Origin: an uncultured Synechococcus sp.
GTDB taxonomy: Bacteria > Cyanobacteriota > Cyanobacteriia > Phormidesmidales > Phormidesmidaceae
DNA: 46,236 nucleotides
Assembly (NCBI GenBank): GCA_937911865.1
Contig: CALDSK010000032.1
Location: forward strand, 1 to 46,236
Direction of reading: 5' to 3'
Below, one piece after another: positions 34,388 through 42,120 of this stretch. Every line of letters starts with the position of its first letter. Position 1 is the first letter of the stretch. The notes below the pieces were generated by a model. That model had not been told where the DNA came from. It saw only the letters and a list, made by a program, of their open reading frames with translations, and did no database searches. Both the position numbers and the translations under genes were made by a program.

Positions 34388-34514
34388 GCAGGCTGCAGAT
34401 GTGGAGCAAATGTGTGATAGAGAATAGCGCGATCGCGTCAAAGCAGACTACACAGCAGCGATGGCTAACTGGCGTATTAATTATGGGCTGTGTGATGACA
34501 GCATATGTTTTACT
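34071..34514 (+). repeat. 444-bp direct repeat, left copy (R1)
   Basis: It aligns without any gap to 44836-45279 (offset 10,765). By eye the first 241 bp are identical and all 18 mismatches fall in the last 203 bp. It covers VOC codons 16 to stop, the 11-nt gap and the first 38 codons of the transpeptidase gene. Its right end abuts a transposase remnant. Confidence 0.95.
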
Positions 34515-34536
34515 GACGCGGCAGAACAGTCTTTGA
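34399..34536 (+). pseudogene. Truncated N-terminus of an L,D-transpeptidase
   Basis: ATG 34399 opens a 45-codon frame starting MWSKCVIENSAIASKQTT, with the membrane anchor WLTGVLIMGCVMTAYVLLTR. This equals the first 38 residues of the intact gene at 45164 and then runs into unrelated sequence, ending at TGA 34534-34536. It lacks the whole catalytic domain. Confidence 0.9.
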
Positions 34537-34693
34537 AAAATGATGTCTGTGGGGACTTCAATAAAATTGAACGGTGTGACCGTGCGCTCATTGAAGGTCC
34601 GACGACACTGCTTACACTGAAACATGTCATAACCCAGGTTGTTTTTCGCTGAAGTGATGAGACACGTGGCCAGTGACAGTGAGGGCAATCCAT
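34515..34693 (-). pseudogene. Transposase N-terminal fragment (zinc-ribbon type, IS6-like)
   Basis: On the minus strand an ATG at 34693 starts MDCPHCHWPRVSSLQRKTTW. A frameshift then leads to NLGYDMFQCKQCRRTFNERT and VTPFNFIEVPTDIIFQRLF. The two CxxC pairs and RRTFNERTxTPFN match the N-terminal zinc ribbon of transposases I recall as IS6-like. The sequence stops at the edge of R1 (34514), exactly where the DDE part would begin. So it is both frameshifted and truncated. No terminal inverted repeat could be recognised to the right (34694-34825, otherwise empty). Confidence 0.75.
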
Positions 34694-34825
34694 GAGAGGC
34701 AAGGGAGGGAGTTGATCGCTCCTAGCCTAGCAGCCAGCGACCAACCTATATTTTGGCGACTCAGTGCTGTTCCGTCTCTGCTCAACCGTGCCTAGTTAAC
34801 CTTATCACCGAAGAATACTTGCCTG

Positions 34826-35401
34826 CTATCCTGCGGCTGCTAATAGATAAGGTGACAAATAATTGAAAGCAAGCTGTTGCGTTTCTTTTACTAAACGTTG
34901 TCTGAATTTTGGTTCTTGCCCCGACGCACGCCAAACTAAATTGCCTATCGCTTTAACCATGACAAATGAGATGGCCTCACAGTCCTCAGCACTCAAATGG
35001 TCGTTGAGCTTAGGCAGTATTCTGGTGAACGTTTGAATCAATTGCTGATCACCGGCCTCATCAGTTTCTGGCATCACTGTTGTAATTTCAGCAAAGACAG
35101 CCTGATATCCGGGCGTATCTTGAAAAAAGCGGTCGATGCTCTCAATGAACTGCTCTACATAAGATTTGAGAGGCAGAGACAGCATAGCTTCTGTTGCAAA
35201 GTGCTGTAGCTGCTGATCTAACAAGTCTGTATAACGCTCTGCTAAGGCTTGCAAAATTGCCCCCTTATCAGGAAAGAACTGATACAGCGTGCCAATCGGG
35301 ACCTCAGCAGCAGCCGCAATTTCTTTTGTGGTGACAGCAGCATAGCCGCGTTCAACAAATGCGGCCTCTGCGACATCTAGCATCCGATTTACTCGCTTCA
35401 A
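34826..35401 (-). CDS. TetR-family repressor of the adjacent efflux operon
   Basis: The 191-residue frame begins at TTG 35401. The HTH is MLDVAEAAFVERGYAAVTTK and EIAAAAEVPIGTLYQFFPDK, a textbook TetR N-terminus, followed by the helical ligand domain (about 70-185). The upstream in-frame codons still read RRWRKPKQARSLKR, which looks like a genuine TetR leader, but no ATG or GTG precedes it before the stop. The start is therefore uncertain. It is divergent from the HlyD-RND operon, and two palindromic operators sit on that operon's promoter, so it probably represses it. Confidence 0.92.
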   Translation of the reverse strand: MKRVNRMLDVAEAAFVERGYAAVTTKEIAAAAEVPIGTLYQFFPDKGAILQALAERYTDLLDQQLQHFATEAMLSLPLKSYVEQFIESIDRFFQDTPGYQAVFAEITTVMPETDEAGDQQLIQTFTRILPKLNDHLSAEDCEAISFVMVKAIGNLVWRASGQEPKFRQRLVKETQQLAFNYLSPYLLAAAG

Positions 35402-35489
35402 ACTACGGGCCTGTTTGGGCTTACGCCACCTTCTGACAACGGAGAGCGCCGGTGGACTCTGCGTATTCTGCAGTTATCTTCGATACGTG

Positions 35490-35518
35490 TTGACAAACAT
35501 GAACTGAGCTCATATTAT
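35490..35518 (+). promoter_or_regulatory. Near-consensus sigma-70 promoter of the efflux operon
   Basis: TTGACA (35490-35495), a 17-nt spacer and TATTAT (35513-35518) point rightward to the adaptor gene at 35743. The -35 box is perfect and the -10 box differs at one position from TATAAT. The predicted leader is about 215 nt long. I see no other gene in 35402-35742. Confidence 0.75.
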
Positions 35519-35542
35519 CAAAACATGAGCCTGGCTCACATT
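35497..35542. promoter_or_regulatory. Two TetR-type operators
   Basis: ACATGAACTGAGCTCATATT (35497-35516) and ACATGAGCCTGGCTCACATT (35523-35542) share the consensus ACATGAxCxxxGCTCAxATT, each with dyad symmetry (ATGA-C...G-TCAT-like). Their starts are 26 bp apart. The first fills the -35/-10 spacer and the second covers the likely +1, the classical place for a TetR block. Confidence 0.75.
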
Positions 35543-35742
35543 GTAGCTGAACATAGGAACACTTGGTATCGATATCCAATGGCTTCATGTTTTGTATTCA
35601 CCATTGCAAACAAGATCCATGACAAACCAAACCTCTAATTTTCAGAATTTGCGTAGTCTGCCTAGTCCTCCTGCCTATTCCTAATGCGGCGACAGCAATT
35701 GCAGCGTAAAGAGAAGATCCTTTGACCTTTCTACATTGAAAA

Positions 35743-37242
35743 ATGGAGTCTTTCGACATGCTACCGATTACTATCTTTTCTAAATTTCCAGACAAGGCTC
35801 TAACTGAAGTTCCGACTGAAGCTTCCGATGAAAAGTCCGCTGATAAGCCGACTAACAAAATAGGTCTGTTAATCAACAATAAGAAAACTCGACGGCTATT
35901 AATCTTGTTAGCCCTTGTGGGCCTTTCAGGTGTGGCTGGTTGGAAAATTTATCAGGGTATTGTCTCTCCTCCCGATGAGGAAACATCCGAACTTATCAGC
36001 AATCCGGTCCGTCTGCCGGTGCGTGTAACCCATGCTAAAAAAGGATTGGCCCAGGGATGGACCTTTGACGAAGGTATCTCTTTGCCGGTGCAGCTACGGG
36101 TGCTGAACTTTTATGCGAGCGGCAACATTACCTACGTGGCAAAAAACAATGCGACACCGCTAAAGGAAGGTGATTTTGTCGCACGGGGCGATTTGCTAGC
36201 GACCATTGACGACCGCAGACAAGCGTCGGGAATTGATACGAGTCAAGCCGACATTGAGGTCGCGATTAACCGGAAAGAACAAGCTAGAGCCGCGTTAGTG
36301 CAGACGCAGGCAAATTTGGCCAAGGCGCAATCCGACTTAGGCCTAGCCGAAACAGAATATCAACGGTATCAGACGCTGGTTGAAGAAGGAGCCGTTGCGC
36401 AGAGCGATCGCGACATTTACCGTAATCGAGTAGACCAATCTAGTGCGGCTGTGGCCGTTGCCCAGCAAGAAGTCCGCTCGGCTGAAAACGATATTCAAGT
36501 CGCCGAGGCTTCTATTTCCGCAGCTCAAGCTCAAAAGACACAGTCTTCTGTTGATCTTGAAGATACGCAGCTCGTTTCACCCATTGACGGCGTGGTTGCC
36601 TATATCAACATTCAAGAGGGTGAATATTGGAATACCCAATATCTCGATACGAGCAGCTCGCAAAACGTCACAGAAACAGCCCCTATTGTGGTGGTAGATC
36701 CTTCGACCTATGAGGTGGAGCTAGAAATTCAGAGTGATGAAGCGAATGCCGTACGCGCCGGGCAAAAAGCCTATGTTGTTTTGGAAGAAGCCGTGAGTGC
36801 GGCGCAGGCCGCTGGTGCGAGCCAATCAGATCTTTTGGAGATTGCGAAGGAACGGGGATCCGAGGGTAGTGTATTTGCGATTAGCCCTTCGCAAACGCCA
36901 GAAGGACGCGGCACTAAAGTGAGCATTCGAGATTTTCAGCAGGTAAGAAATCTTAAGGTCGGTGGGCGCGTTTACGTTTGGATTGAAACGGCAGCGGCGG
37001 CAGATGCGGTGGTGGTTCCTCTAGGGTCTGTGCTGGCTAGAGACCAGCGTAACTATGTCTTTGTGGTGAATGAAGAGACTGGGATAGTGCAGCGCCGTGA
37101 GGTGACACTAGGGATAGAAAGTCTAAACGGGGTTGAGATTGTTTCTGGCGTCGCGGCGGATGAATTGATTGTGACGGAAGGCCAAAATCGCCTGGTGGAT
37201 GGCACGCCTGTGGAGATTGTGAATCAGGAGGCAGGGCAGTGA
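35743..37242 (+). CDS. RND efflux periplasmic adaptor (HlyD/AcrA family)
   Basis: The 499-residue membrane fusion protein has a cytoplasmic N-terminal tail and a membrane anchor around 50-68 (LLILLALVGLSGVAGWKIY). A barrel-sandwich half follows (GDFVARGDLLATIDDRRQAS). Two long coiled-coil helices span about 165-270 (Ala/Gln/Glu-rich, AETEYQRYQTLVEEGAVAQS), and the second lipoyl half is VSPIDGVVAYINIQEGEYW. Beta-barrel and membrane-proximal domains follow, with VVVPLGSVLARDQRNYVFVV near 420. It would link the RND permease to an outer-membrane channel, which is not encoded here. The coding end overlaps the permease GTG (CAGTGA), indicating coupling. The start is the first ATG; a second in-frame ATG lies five codons later. 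Confidence 0.94.
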   Translation: MESFDMLPITIFSKFPDKALTEVPTEASDEKSADKPTNKIGLLINNKKTRRLLILLALVGLSGVAGWKIYQGIVSPPDEETSELISNPVRLPVRVTHAKKGLAQGWTFDEGISLPVQLRVLNFYASGNITYVAKNNATPLKEGDFVARGDLLATIDDRRQASGIDTSQADIEVAINRKEQARAALVQTQANLAKAQSDLGLAETEYQRYQTLVEEGAVAQSDRDIYRNRVDQSSAAVAVAQQEVRSAENDIQVAEASISAAQAQKTQSSVDLEDTQLVSPIDGVVAYINIQEGEYWNTQYLDTSSSQNVTETAPIVVVDPSTYEVELEIQSDEANAVRAGQKAYVVLEEAVSAAQAAGASQSDLLEIAKERGSEGSVFAISPSQTPEGRGTKVSIRDFQQVRNLKVGGRVYVWIETAAAADAVVVPLGSVLARDQRNYVFVVNEETGIVQRREVTLGIESLNGVEIVSGVAADELIVTEGQNRLVDGTPVEIVNQEAGQ

Positions 37243-40200
37243 CTATTCAGGAGGTATCCCAGCCGATTCCAGATTTAGAGAATAGCCCAGCTAAACCGTC
37301 GGCAGATGTTCCCGGCTGGATGAGCTTCTTTTTTACCCGTCAAATCTTTGGTATTCTCCTGTGCTTTATGCTGATGGCGGGCGGCCTGATGGGTTATTTC
37401 GCCATGGTAAAAGAGGGCGATCCTGACATTAAGATTGCGCGGGCGATGATTACAACCGTTTGGCCAGGTACCGATGCCGAAACGATTGAAAATCAGGTCA
37501 CCGACAAAATAGAAGAAGAGATTAAAAGCCTTCAGGGGTTGGATGATTTTACCAGCGCCAGCTTTAACTCTTTTTCAATCATTAACGTTTCTTTTAAGGC
37601 CGAATCACCTGTCGCAGAATCTATTCAACAGCTGCGTGGAAAAATAAACGACGCAGAACCGGAGCTGCCACTGGAGAGTACGGGCCGAGAAAAGCCGGAC
37701 TTTGAACAGATTTCCCAGCAAGATGCACCTGTTTTGTCGATGACACTGGCAGGCGAAGGCATTGATATTGTTCTTTTGAGCCGAACCGCTGTAGCGCTGC
37801 AAGAAGAGCTAGTGTCGGTAAAAAATGTGCGAGAGGTCAATCTCGCAGGTAGGCGAGAAGATGTGATGCATGTGCAGATGCGGCCTAGTCGCCTGACGTC
37901 TTTGGGAATTTCGGCGACGCAGGTGAGCAGCGCGATTGAAGGGAGCAATATTGATACATCTTGGGATTTGGTTCGAGATGATGATATTGGGGCGCAGGTG
38001 CGCTTGTATGGTCGCTTTCGTACCCTTGAAGATCTTAAAAATCTACCTGTTGCAAGACTCAATGACAACCGGGTGGTGCGGCTATCGGAGGTGGCGGATG
38101 TTTATCAGGGGCTAGAGCGAGAAGATAATCGGGCGGCGGTTAGCTGGGAGGGGGCAGATTTTGTGCCGACGGTGACGCTGGATGTGGTGAAGGTGCCTGG
38201 CAGTGATACCACTCAGGTGGTAAATGATGCGATCGCCGCAATGGAAGCCGCCCGCGAGAACCCTGAGCTATGGCCCCACGGCATGGAATACCAGGTGCTC
38301 AGCAGTGACGCCGACAAAATTCGCGCAGAGCTGAACGATCTGGGTAGCAATGTCTTTCAAGCGTCACTCTGTGTCTTTGCGATTCTGTTGGTGGCCCTTA
38401 GCTGGAGAGAAGCGTTAATTGCAGGACTGGCGATTCCGCTGACGTTTGCAGGGGCTATTTTGGTGCTCTGGATCATGGGCTACACCCTCAACACCATGGT
38501 GATGATTGGGATGATTCTGGCGCTAGGTCTGCTGGTCGATGTGTTTATTCTGATGCTAGAGGGGATGCACGACGGCCTATATGTTCAGGGGCTAACCTTT
38601 TCTGAGGCAGCGATTAAAACCGTTAAAACCTACGCAGCGCCTTCGTTCTCTGGGCAGCTGACGACGATTTTGGCGATGGCTCCATTGATGGCGATTTCGG
38701 GCACGATGGGTAAGTTTGTTCGCCTGATTCCGATTAGCGCGATTAGTTGTTTGGTGCTTAGCTACATCATTGCCTTGCTGGTGGTTGTGCCGCTGTCTAA
38801 GTTTTTGTTGGATAGGGGTCATAGTGAGCAAAATGCAACGAGTTTTATAGACCGACTGACGCAAAAAGTCTCTGCCCAATTTACGCAATGGAGCTTGAAG
38901 GTGACAATCCCTAGCCGCCGCGTTGCGAGAGTTTGGACACTGGGAACCGTGGGTTTGTTTGTCTGTTCTATGGTGCTTTTTACCACGCTGCCGTCTGCTT
39001 TGTTCCCAGATACTGAAGGCCGAAAGCTGAGCATTAATGTAGAGCTGCCGCCTGCAGCGACGTTAGCGCGATCGCAAGAAGTGGGCGATCGCATCGGTGA
39101 TTTTCTTCGCAACTACAGCGATCCAGACGGAACTAGGGTCTTTGAAAATGTTGTCAAGCTCACAGGGCAGCGCAGCAACATGGTTGCTTCTAGTGAACTC
39201 AAGCCAGAGAAAGCCGATTACTTTGTCGGACTATCTGCCATTTTTACAGAGCGATCGCAGCGAAAGCAAGATTCTTTTAACTACGCCCGCGAACTCCAAA
39301 CAGAACTCAACGAAACCATCGTACGAGACTATCCTGGCGCTGTGTTAGCGGTTCAGTACGAGCGCACGGGGGGCGGTGAAGATCCGATCCAAATAGAACT
39401 CTATGGCGATGACCTACAAACGCTCAGAGAGCTGTCTGCGCAGGTACAGCAAACCCTGAGAGAAATTCCTGGCACCATGGATGTTCGAGATGATTTGGGT
39501 AACTTGCGCGAAGATTACAAGTTTGTACCCAAAAGAGAAGCGCTAGACTTTTATGAAATCACCCAAGAAGACGTCGGCTTGCAGGGCCGCTACTTGATGA
39601 TTGACAACGAGGTTGGTGACTTTTCTGTGGGCGGCGGAGAAGAAGATTTAGAAATTCGGCTGAGTACGCAATGGCCATCACAGCAGGGCAACGTAGGTGG
39701 GCCGTCTCGGCTCGATGAATTTGCGACGATGCGTTTCATTGCGCCCGATGGAGAAGTCTTACCTGCCGATGCGCTACTAGAGCTAGTCGAAGACGCTGTT
39801 CCGCTTTCTATTACCCATCGAAATACGCAAAGAAGTGTCACGGTTCTAGCCAAAGTGATTCCGGGTGAAGGCTACTACGACAGCAAAATTTTGACCGAGC
39901 TGACGCCCAAGCTAGAAGCGATGCAGTTTGATCCGGCTGATGCGAACAATCCTGATCGCTGGCCGAGGGGCTATCGCTATCGCTTTGGTGGTGATGCCGA
40001 TACCAGCAGTGAAACATTTGGCTCAGCAGGTCTGATGCTCGCGGCGGCTATCTTTCTGGTGTTTGCTGTGCTGGTACTTCAGTTCGGCTCTTACACCCAG
40101 CCCGTCATTATCATCCTGACGATTCCTTTTGCACTCATTGGCACTATCTTTGGCTACGTTTTGCTAGGGCTGCCATTCTCTTTTCCCTCTGCGATTGGCA

Positions 40201-40511
40201 TTATCTCTCTGACAGGCATTGTGGTGAACAACGCCATTGTGATGGTAGATACCATGAACGAACGGCGCCGAGAAGGGTTTGATGTCCGCCATGCAGCAGC
40301 GATGGGAGCTAGCGATCGTCTCCGCCCGATTATCACAACCTCTATCACTACAGTTGTGGGTTTGTTTCCGTTAGCGCTCAGCGACGCCAAGTGGTTTCCG
40401 CTGTGCATGGCCATTATCTTTGGCCTGGTGTCAGCCACGCTGATTGCCTTGTTGGTGGTTCCAGGGCTGTATTTACAGCTCACACCCAAAACGGCTACAG
40501 ACGCTTCGTAA
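37239..40511 (+). CDS. RND-family efflux permease (AcrB/AcrD/AcrF superfamily)
   Basis: The 1090-residue protein starts at GTG 37239 inside the adaptor stop. It has the RND duplicated layout: TM1 (FGILLCFMLMAGGLMGYFAM), first periplasmic domain to about 370, TM2-6 (around 372-530), TM7 near 570, second periplasmic domain to about 920, TM8-12 to 1080. In TM4 the usual Asp-Asp pair reads LLVDVFILMLEG (Asp434, Val435). In TM10 the usual Lys position reads IVVNNAIVMVD (Asn997). Both relay positions are thus altered relative to AcrB. Such permeases form a separate RND subgroup in many bacteria. Substrates are unknown; TetR control suggests induction by a toxic compound. Confidence 0.95.
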   Translation: MTIQEVSQPIPDLENSPAKPSADVPGWMSFFFTRQIFGILLCFMLMAGGLMGYFAMVKEGDPDIKIARAMITTVWPGTDAETIENQVTDKIEEEIKSLQGLDDFTSASFNSFSIINVSFKAESPVAESIQQLRGKINDAEPELPLESTGREKPDFEQISQQDAPVLSMTLAGEGIDIVLLSRTAVALQEELVSVKNVREVNLAGRREDVMHVQMRPSRLTSLGISATQVSSAIEGSNIDTSWDLVRDDDIGAQVRLYGRFRTLEDLKNLPVARLNDNRVVRLSEVADVYQGLEREDNRAAVSWEGADFVPTVTLDVVKVPGSDTTQVVNDAIAAMEAARENPELWPHGMEYQVLSSDADKIRAELNDLGSNVFQASLCVFAILLVALSWREALIAGLAIPLTFAGAILVLWIMGYTLNTMVMIGMILALGLLVDVFILMLEGMHDGLYVQGLTFSEAAIKTVKTYAAPSFSGQLTTILAMAPLMAISGTMGKFVRLIPISAISCLVLSYIIALLVVVPLSKFLLDRGHSEQNATSFIDRLTQKVSAQFTQWSLKVTIPSRRVARVWTLGTVGLFVCSMVLFTTLPSALFPDTEGRKLSINVELPPAATLARSQEVGDRIGDFLRNYSDPDGTRVFENVVKLTGQRSNMVASSELKPEKADYFVGLSAIFTERSQRKQDSFNYARELQTELNETIVRDYPGAVLAVQYERTGGGEDPIQIELYGDDLQTLRELSAQVQQTLREIPGTMDVRDDLGNLREDYKFVPKREALDFYEITQEDVGLQGRYLMIDNEVGDFSVGGGEEDLEIRLSTQWPSQQGNVGGPSRLDEFATMRFIAPDGEVLPADALLELVEDAVPLSITHRNTQRSVTVLAKVIPGEGYYDSKILTELTPKLEAMQFDPADANNPDRWPRGYRYRFGGDADTSSETFGSAGLMLAAAIFLVFAVLVLQFGSYTQPVIIILTIPFALIGTIFGYVLLGLPFSFPSAIGIISLTGIVVNNAIVMVDTMNERRREGFDVRHAAAMGASDRLRPIITTSITTVVGLFPLALSDAKWFPLCMAIIFGLVSATLIALLVVPGLYLQLTPKTATDAS

Positions 40512-40603
40512 GTCTCGTTTTTTGTCATTCTTGTTTTTCGTCATTCTTGCTTACAACAATCTTTTGTCGTCGCAAAATAACAATCCTTTCTATCATTTTT
40601 ATC

Positions 40604-41992
40604 ATGAATCATTCTCTCTTTACGTCATTTCCCATCCACGACCTGACCCTACTGGCTATCGCAACTGGCCCCGAAGGCGAAACCTATACCAAGGCGCTAG
40701 CGGTTGCCATTACGCTCGTGACCGTCATCATTTTCACCTCGGCTCAGCTGTTTGGCGAAATGGGTGTCCGCATCGGGTTGCCTGCTGTGCTAGGCGAACT
40801 GATTGCAGGTTTTGTGATTGGCGTCTCGGGGTTTAATCTGTTGATGCTTGCTGATGGAGGGCAAGTCGCGCCCTGGCTCGTATCAGCGGTTCAATCTATC
40901 TCTGGTAGCGATCCGGCAACAGTGCAAGAGATTTTTTCCGGGCCAATCAGAATACTGACTAATGAGTATGCTTCTGTCGGTGTTGGGGTGTTGCTGTTCA
41001 AAATCGGACTAGAAGCTGATTTAAAGGAATTGATTAAAGTTGGGCCTCAAGCTGCAACCGTAGCTGTAGCCGGGGTTGTGTTGCCTTTAGCAATTGGCTT
41101 TTTTGGCCTGACAACACTCTTTAACTTGGCAACGGTTCCGGCTATTTTTGCGGCGGCGGCGCTAACGGCGACCAGTATCGGCATTACCTCTCGCATTATG
41201 CAAGATATGGGGGTTTTGAATACCCAGGAAGGAAAAATTATTCTAGGGGCGGCGGTTCTCGACGATATTTTGGGCATTGCAGTGCTGGCAGTAGCGTTAG
41301 GTATTGCTGAGCATGGGACTGTCGAAGTTTCTAGCGTATTGAGTATTATTGTGAGTGCGACGATTTTTGTGTTGAGTGCGATCGCGCTCAATAAATATTT
41401 TGGACCTAGATACATCAACTTTCTCTCCTCACTCAAAAATCCTTACAGTGTCCTGATCGGTGCAATTCTCTTCTTATCTATCGTCGCACTCATCGCCCGC
41501 GCAATTGGTTTAGAAGAGATTCTTGGCTGCTTCGCCGCAGGCATCATTTTAGGAAATACCAAAGCAACCAAAGCCTTAGAACAGGCTTGTGATCCCCTAG
41601 TTGCCCTGTTTGCAACGGTATTCTTTGTCACGATTGGAGCCAAGACCGATCTGAGCGTGCTGAATTTTGCCAACCCTGAGAGCAGAGTGGGCCTAGTGAT
41701 TGCCCTATTTTTAACAGTTGTGGCAATTTTGACCAAACTAGCCGCCGGATATGTCGTCTTTACCAAAGTCAGCGTTAACCGTTTGGCGATTGGCAACGGC
41801 ATGGTTCCTAGAGGTGAAGTGGGACTGGTATTTGCCGGGTTGGGGGCCGCGACGGGCGCGGTCACGGGCGCGGTTAATGTCGCTATTGTGCTGATGGTGA
41901 TTGCCACCACCTTTGTTGCTCCGCCTATGCTGCGTTGGGCGTTTGCGAGAAATCAAAAGCCGCTCCAACCTACGGAAAAGAACAGCATGTAG
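40604..41992 (+). CDS. CPA2-family cation/proton antiporter
   Basis: From ATG 40604 the protein has 462 residues; an upstream extension of the frame overlaps the permease gene and is not used. About 12 membrane segments are visible. Typical CPA2 (NapA/KefB-like) landmarks are FGEMGVRIGLPAVLGELIAG, VLLFKIGLEADLKELIKVGP, LTATSIGITSRIMQDMGVLN, the ion-binding AAVLDDILGIAVLAVALGI with Asp-Asp, EILGCFAAGIILGNTKATKA and MVPRGEVGLVFAGLG. There is no C-terminal RCK/TrkA domain. It probably exchanges Na+ or K+ for H+. It lies 92 bp downstream of the permease in the same direction and may share its transcript. Confidence 0.93.
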   Translation: MNHSLFTSFPIHDLTLLAIATGPEGETYTKALAVAITLVTVIIFTSAQLFGEMGVRIGLPAVLGELIAGFVIGVSGFNLLMLADGGQVAPWLVSAVQSISGSDPATVQEIFSGPIRILTNEYASVGVGVLLFKIGLEADLKELIKVGPQAATVAVAGVVLPLAIGFFGLTTLFNLATVPAIFAAAALTATSIGITSRIMQDMGVLNTQEGKIILGAAVLDDILGIAVLAVALGIAEHGTVEVSSVLSIIVSATIFVLSAIALNKYFGPRYINFLSSLKNPYSVLIGAILFLSIVALIARAIGLEEILGCFAAGIILGNTKATKALEQACDPLVALFATVFFVTIGAKTDLSVLNFANPESRVGLVIALFLTVVAILTKLAAGYVVFTKVSVNRLAIGNGMVPRGEVGLVFAGLGAATGAVTGAVNVAIVLMVIATTFVAPPMLRWAFARNQKPLQPTEKNSM

Positions 41993-42010
41993 CGTGGTTT
42001 CTTAAGCGCA

Positions 42011-42049
42011 CTCTCTAGGTTTTCTCTCTAGGTTTTCTCTCTAGGTTTT
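42011..42049 (+). repeat. 13-nt tandem repeat, three exact copies
   Basis: CTCTCTAGGTTTT repeats at 42011-42023, 42024-42036 and 42037-42049 in the pyrimidine-rich gap before the hydrolase gene. The coding-strand pyrimidine run continues to 42095. It may arise from slippage; its effect on the downstream leader is unknown. Confidence 0.8.
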
Positions 42050-42120
42050 TCTTTACGTTCTTTTCTGGTTCTTTCTCTGCTTTTTCTCTCTGCGCACAAA
42101 TCAACAGTTTGGCCAATCTT

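Noticed and set aside
34694..34825. Search for the terminal inverted repeat of the transposase remnant
   Set aside because: No convincing inverted repeat or target duplication could be identified by eye.
36343..36697. Short frames on both strands inside the adaptor gene
   Set aside because: They fall within the coiled-coil part of an uninterrupted, well-supported adaptor gene.
41443..41910. 155-codon antisense frame opposite the antiporter gene
   Set aside because: Composition (Ala/Thr/Pro/Lys-rich, no domain) is that of the complement of a membrane-protein gene.
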